Assembly (NCBI GenBank): GCA_963677605.2
Contig: CAXXDX010000005.1
Coordinates: 265,818 to 329,817, forward strand
Direction: 5' to 3'
Length of the DNA: 64,000 nt
From: JAGLOK01 sp963677605
GTDB taxonomy: Bacteria > Bacillota > Clostridia > Christensenellales > UMGS416
The notes under the pieces were generated by a model. The model had not been told where the DNA came from. It searched no databases and worked only from the letters and a program-made list of their open reading frames with translations. A program made the translations under genes and the position numbers. Below are positions 60,377 to 64,000 of the stretch, piece after piece (position 1 is the first letter of the stretch; every line of letters begins with the position of its first letter).

Positions 60377-60562
60377 AAGTTAAATTCTGTCACAGCTTTA
60401 GCAAATAGTCAAATATTTGTGCCGTGATTTTAAAATATTTCGTTTCTCCTACCGTTCATCCCCATTTTCCTACCGCTTGTTTAAAATCGGTTGACTTTTT
60501 TTAATTCATTATCGGATAATTTACCCTATATAGATATACACACGCGACCGAAAGAGATAGCC

Positions 60563-63316
60563 ATGAAAAAAATTATCGCACTCACTTCCACTATTATACT
60601 TACTCTATTTTTCGCACTGTCATTTTTTCCGGAAACGGCGTTCGCGGCTGATGCGACAATAACTGTTGATGGCACATATGACATTTCCACGTATGGCAAT
60701 GATTCAACCATCACCATTAACGGCGGTCTTACCGTCACACTAACAAATACCACCAATACCACATTCACCAATACGCAGATTGACTGTATAGGAGCAAACA
60801 CAAATCTCACAATAAATGGCGTTAAGATAGATAACTGGTATAATAATAATACCTGCGCGCTTGCTTTTTCCGGCACTGGCAACACTCTGACGCTTACCGG
60901 CTCTTCCACACTAAAAAGTGGGTGGAACGAACCCGGCATTCGCGTGGAATCGGGCACGGAGCTAGAAATCTCCGGCAGCGGCTCGGTGGAAGCAAGAGGA
61001 GGCTACTATGGTGCAGGCATCGGCGGTGGTTCATTAGAAGACAGCGGGATTATCACCATATCCGGCGGCACTGTCACTGCATACGGCGGCGATATTGCCG
61101 CTGGTATAGGCGGAGGAAGTCGAGGTGACTGTAGTGAAATAAATATTTCAGGAGGGGTTGTAAATGCATATAATGTTTGTATAGATAATGACTCTGGCGC
61201 GGCTATTGGCGGTGGCCGCTTAGGCAGTGGCGGCAAAATTACTATTACAGGCGGTACAATAACAGCTGATTCTAGTAGGTCTACTATTTACATGCCAGGA
61301 GCAGGCATTGGGTGCGGAGTTTATGGACGCGGAGCGGAAATACTTATAACAGGGGGCACAGTCAATGCAAGTTGCTCCTATAAAGGCGCAGCAATAGGCG
61401 GCGGTACAGGTAGCACTAATGTATTTGTAACAATTTCAGGAGGCACTGTTGAAGCTAATGGTTATATTGCCGGCATCGGCAGTGGGCATAGTGGTTCAAA
61501 CTGTTCAGTTACAATAAACGGCGATGCACATGTCACTGCAAGTGGTATATCAGGCATCGGTGTTGGACCATATAGTACAGGCTGCACAGTCACAATAGGC
61601 GGCATTGCGCAAGTCACCGCTACTGGTGAAAGCAACGGCGCAGGAATCGGAAGTAATGGCGACGGGATTGATGTAATAATTGAGGGTGGAACAGTGTTTG
61701 CCTCAGGTGGATTCATGGACATCGGGCATGGCGATTTAGACACTAACGAGGGCACATTAGCTATTTCCGGCGACAGCACTGTGTTTTTTGAAAATGACAC
61801 TTTCCTGACACCTACTACAAGTAACGTATATTTTTCAATGACATCGGCGGATTCAAACGGAGAGATATATGAAGTGAAGCTTCCTTCGGGATGGACCGAA
61901 GCGAGCGGATACTGCAGCGATACCGTTCAGCTTTTAGTAAACTACAACGCAAATGGCGCAAGCGGCACAGTGCCGGATTCATTGTTTAACTTAATGGCGG
62001 AAAGCTTTACTTTCAAGGCGGTATACGGTGACGGGCTATCATACCCCGGTGCAACATTCGTCAAATGGAACACAGCATCCGACGGAAGCGGAACTGACAT
62101 CATTCCCGAGCTTACCTACACCGCATATACCGATTTAACGCTTTACGCCATCTGGAGCAAAACAATGGTTACGCTAAGCCTTGACAAAAGCAGTCTTTCA
62201 CTTTCGCAGGGCAACTCATATAAGCTTACTGCTACATATACACCTTCAGATGCTGACAGCACGATATTTTGGATAAGCTCGGAAACTAGCGTGGCGACAG
62301 TAGACCAAACTGGCAATGTTACAGCCGTCGGCGCGGGAAGCGCCACTATAACCGCGAACACAGGCACGAGGAGCGACACCTGCACAGTAACTGTAACCGA
62401 AAAGTCCGTTACCAGTGTCAGCTTAAACTATGGCAAAAAATACATGAACGTAGGAGAAGTGTTTGCACTCACGGCAATTATACTTCCGGACAGCTCCAAA
62501 GATGCAAGCGTCACTTGGGACAGCACGGATTACACCGTAGCATCGGTAAACTCAAGCGGCGTTGTAACCGCAAGAGGAGTCGGTATATGCGAGATAACAG
62601 CCACAGCAGGAGGTAAAACCGACACATGCACGGTGTCCGTCAGCTACGAATCTGTTGCCGTTGAATCCGTCAGCCTGTCTATGGGAGGCGACACTGTTAT
62701 GGTGATGTATGTGGGCGACACTACAGTGCTTTCGGCCAATGTTTCACCCAGCAATGCGGATGATAAATCCGTCACGTGGTTAAGCTCGGATACTTCTATT
62801 GCGACAGTAAGTGCCACAGGAAAAGTGACGGCGGTTGCAGCAGGAGATGCGACTATCACAGCCACTGCATCCGGTAAATCAGACAGCTACAACGTTTCAG
62901 TCAATGAGCGCGAAGCGGAAGACAACAAAAATAAAGAGGAGCCGGGCGTAACACCTACTGAAACTGTTATTGCACTCACGCCCACTCCCCTTCCTGTAGA
63001 GATTGTCTACACTGTGCAGATAGATACGACAAGCCTTCCATACGGCGCGCAATATGTCGAGCTGCCGAATGGCGAGATAGTGGAACTTAACGGTGAAGAT
63101 ACGATTTCCTGCGAAGTGTGCGCGGAGGACTTAAAAAACGGTAATATAAACATTATCGCGCTGGACAGCGATAAAAACGCGCTTGGTCCTGTGGATGTGG
63201 CTGCGGAGTATGAAAACTTAAACGGAGCAATGATACTGCTCATCGTGCTTGGAACGCTTCTGCTCGGTGTCGGCGGAACGCTTATTGTTTTGAAATTTGT
63301 TATAAATAAAAGATAA
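60563..63316 (+). CDS. Cell-surface protein with Gly-rich repeats, InlB-type repeat and three Big_2 domains
   Basis: 917 residues from ATG 60563 (the frame to 60491 lacks a ribosome binding site). Signal peptide ending near TAFAAD (about residue 30). Residues ~30-400: parallel-beta-type repeats with ITISGGTV and GAGIGGG about every 25-30 residues. Then an InlB/Listeria-Bacteroides repeat (VNYNANGASGTV...TLYAIW), three Big_2 Ig-like domains (each with V-x-L-x and W-x-S-S/T...VA-TV...G-V-TA), a Pro/Thr linker, and a C-terminal membrane helix (LLIVLGTLLLGVGGTLIVL) with basic tail. Membrane-anchored surface adhesin or matrix protein. Divergent from LytS/LytR. Confidence 0.88.
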   Translation: MKKIIALTSTIILTLFFALSFFPETAFAADATITVDGTYDISTYGNDSTITINGGLTVTLTNTTNTTFTNTQIDCIGANTNLTINGVKIDNWYNNNTCALAFSGTGNTLTLTGSSTLKSGWNEPGIRVESGTELEISGSGSVEARGGYYGAGIGGGSLEDSGIITISGGTVTAYGGDIAAGIGGGSRGDCSEINISGGVVNAYNVCIDNDSGAAIGGGRLGSGGKITITGGTITADSSRSTIYMPGAGIGCGVYGRGAEILITGGTVNASCSYKGAAIGGGTGSTNVFVTISGGTVEANGYIAGIGSGHSGSNCSVTINGDAHVTASGISGIGVGPYSTGCTVTIGGIAQVTATGESNGAGIGSNGDGIDVIIEGGTVFASGGFMDIGHGDLDTNEGTLAISGDSTVFFENDTFLTPTTSNVYFSMTSADSNGEIYEVKLPSGWTEASGYCSDTVQLLVNYNANGASGTVPDSLFNLMAESFTFKAVYGDGLSYPGATFVKWNTASDGSGTDIIPELTYTAYTDLTLYAIWSKTMVTLSLDKSSLSLSQGNSYKLTATYTPSDADSTIFWISSETSVATVDQTGNVTAVGAGSATITANTGTRSDTCTVTVTEKSVTSVSLNYGKKYMNVGEVFALTAIILPDSSKDASVTWDSTDYTVASVNSSGVVTARGVGICEITATAGGKTDTCTVSVSYESVAVESVSLSMGGDTVMVMYVGDTTVLSANVSPSNADDKSVTWLSSDTSIATVSATGKVTAVAAGDATITATASGKSDSYNVSVNEREAEDNKNKEEPGVTPTETVIALTPTPLPVEIVYTVQIDTTSLPYGAQYVELPNGEIVELNGEDTISCEVCAEDLKNGNINIIALDSDKNALGPVDVAAEYENLNGAMILLIVLGTLLLGVGGTLIVLKFVINKR

Positions 63317-63338
63317 AATAATCCGTATTATAATATGA

Positions 63339-63367
63339 AAACAGCATGGGAAACTGTGCTGTTTTTT
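63339..63367 (+). terminator. Terminator after the surface protein gene
   Basis: AACAGCA-TGGGAAACTG-TGCTGTT followed by TTTTG. Confidence 0.75.
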
Positions 63368-63375
63368 GTATGGCA

Positions 63376-63404
63376 TTGACACTGTAATTTTTTTTTATTA
63401 TATT
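63376..63404 (+). promoter_or_regulatory. Promoter of the PadR gene
   Basis: Consensus TTGACA (63376-63381), 17-base spacer, TATATT (63399-63404). Confidence 0.8.
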
Positions 63405-63430
63405 TGATATATCGCTTCGATATATATCAA
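63404..63430 (+). promoter_or_regulatory. Operator-like palindrome, probably autoregulatory
   Basis: TTGATATATCG-CTT-CGATATATATCAA overlaps the -10 element and start site of the PadR gene. PadR-family repressors bind such ATAT-rich dyads in front of their own genes. Confidence 0.7.
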
Positions 63431-63455
63431 AGCATAATATTGTAAGGAGAAACAT

Positions 63456-63983
63456 ATGCTGGAATTTATACTTCTGGGATTCCTTATGGAATACGATCAA
63501 AACGGCTATCAGATGAAGCAGCACATGGCTCTCGGAACATCCAACTTTATGGATGCAAGCTACGGCAGTTTGTATCCCGCACTTAAAAGGCTTTTGAAAA
63601 AAGGCTTAATAGAAGCAAAAGAAACCGTAGACAACGGAAAATACACAAAAATATATTCTATAAATAAAGAAGGCAGAAAAGTGTTTTTAGAGTGGCTGAG
63701 TGAGCCTGCAAAGATTGCCCCATCAGCTCACGAGCACCTTCAAAAACTATATTTTTACGATTTTTTGGATGAAGAAACAAAAAGGGCTCACTACAAACAT
63801 TACATTGAAAGCGCAGAAAAAGAAAAGAAAGTTTTGCTTGCAATAGTTCCCGAAGCTTTAAAAGTCGCAGGGCATGACCGCAGACAGACAATGGAATATG
63901 GATTCCGCTACTATGACAATATAATAGAATTTTACGGCAGCCTCCTTAACGGCGGTACTGATATATCAAAATACATAAAATAA
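63456..63983 (+). CDS. PadR-family transcriptional regulator
   Basis: 175 residues. Winged helix at the N-terminus: ILLGFLMEYDQNGYQMKQHM, YGSLYPALKRLLKKGLI and a wing with NGKYTKIYSINKEGRK, as in PadR. The C-terminal ~90 residues are the helical Vir_act_alpha_C-type dimerisation domain (LYFYDFLDEETKRAHYKHYI). AAGGAG before the ATG. Usually controls a neighbouring exporter or detoxification gene, which would lie beyond the window. Confidence 0.9.
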   Translation: MLEFILLGFLMEYDQNGYQMKQHMALGTSNFMDASYGSLYPALKRLLKKGLIEAKETVDNGKYTKIYSINKEGRKVFLEWLSEPAKIAPSAHEHLQKLYFYDFLDEETKRAHYKHYIESAEKEKKVLLAIVPEALKVAGHDRRQTMEYGFRYYDNIIEFYGSLLNGGTDISKYIK

Positions 63984-64000
63984 TAAGCTGACAAAATCAT

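Overview
The window looks like the chromosome of a low-GC Firmicute, probably an anaerobic gut Clostridia member. The signs are A/T-rich genes with strong AGGAGG-type ribosome binding sites, sigmaA promoters of the TTGACA/TATAAT type, lipoproteins with Cys lipoboxes, tandem GGDEF genes, LytS/LytR-type regulation, a surface protein with Big_2 domains, and no outer-membrane genes.

Left flank (1-14.5 kb) is ordinary chromosome. It holds a truncated lipoprotein gene, a uridine-kinase-like gene, a PH-like membrane protein, two tandem membrane diguanylate cyclases, a PAS histidine kinase overlapping an HD-GYP response regulator, a VOC protein, a promoter-driven structured RNA candidate (8.72-8.98 kb), a nucleotide-metabolism pair (hpt plus a cytidylate-kinase-like fusion), an alpha/beta hydrolase and a polar amino acid ABC transporter.

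Central region (14.6-55 kb) is the striking part. Between 14.6 and 46 kb lie 11 consecutive minus-strand cassettes. Each has a large protein with a conserved helical-repeat N-terminus and a variable C-terminal domain, followed in most cases within about 40 bases by a lipoprotein or membrane protein; the 38.2 kb gene is the exception, separated from its partner by a terminator. Most cassettes then end in the same C-rich terminator. The C-terminal domains include NlpC/P60-like, C39/papain-like, JAB/DUF4329-like and DUF6973-like folds, a possible RNase, and two unrecognised domains. C-terminal domains that recur do so with the matching downstream gene. This is the organisation of polymorphic toxin-immunity systems. 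The array sits directly downstream of an SPP1-type phage portal gene, where phages often place MuF-type toxins. The next phage gene upstream is a large terminase. No capsid, tail, integrase or lysis genes are present. Every cassette boundary that I could compare carries a short piece resembling the 3' end of the portal gene, so the array probably grew by repeated duplication from the portal-adjacent position.

Four cassette genes are broken at A6 runs where sister copies have A7. All five breaks are repaired by a -1 shift, and four of them lie exactly on canonical slippery heptamers (A AAA AAG or A AAA AAC). This suggests programmed frameshifting or slippage-based switching, though decay or homopolymer sequencing error remains possible. 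A sixth break is an in-frame TAA.

An AT-rich superfamily 1 helicase with a partner gene is inserted between portal and terminase. A GH27 glycosidase sits inside the array. Orphan four-TM proteins related to the array's immunity candidates, a HEPN-type protein and a DUF2321 zinc-ribbon protein lie to the right.

Right flank (57.3-64 kb) returns to chromosome: small membrane proteins, a LytS/LytR-like two-component system, a large Big_2 surface protein, and a PadR regulator with an operator-like palindrome.
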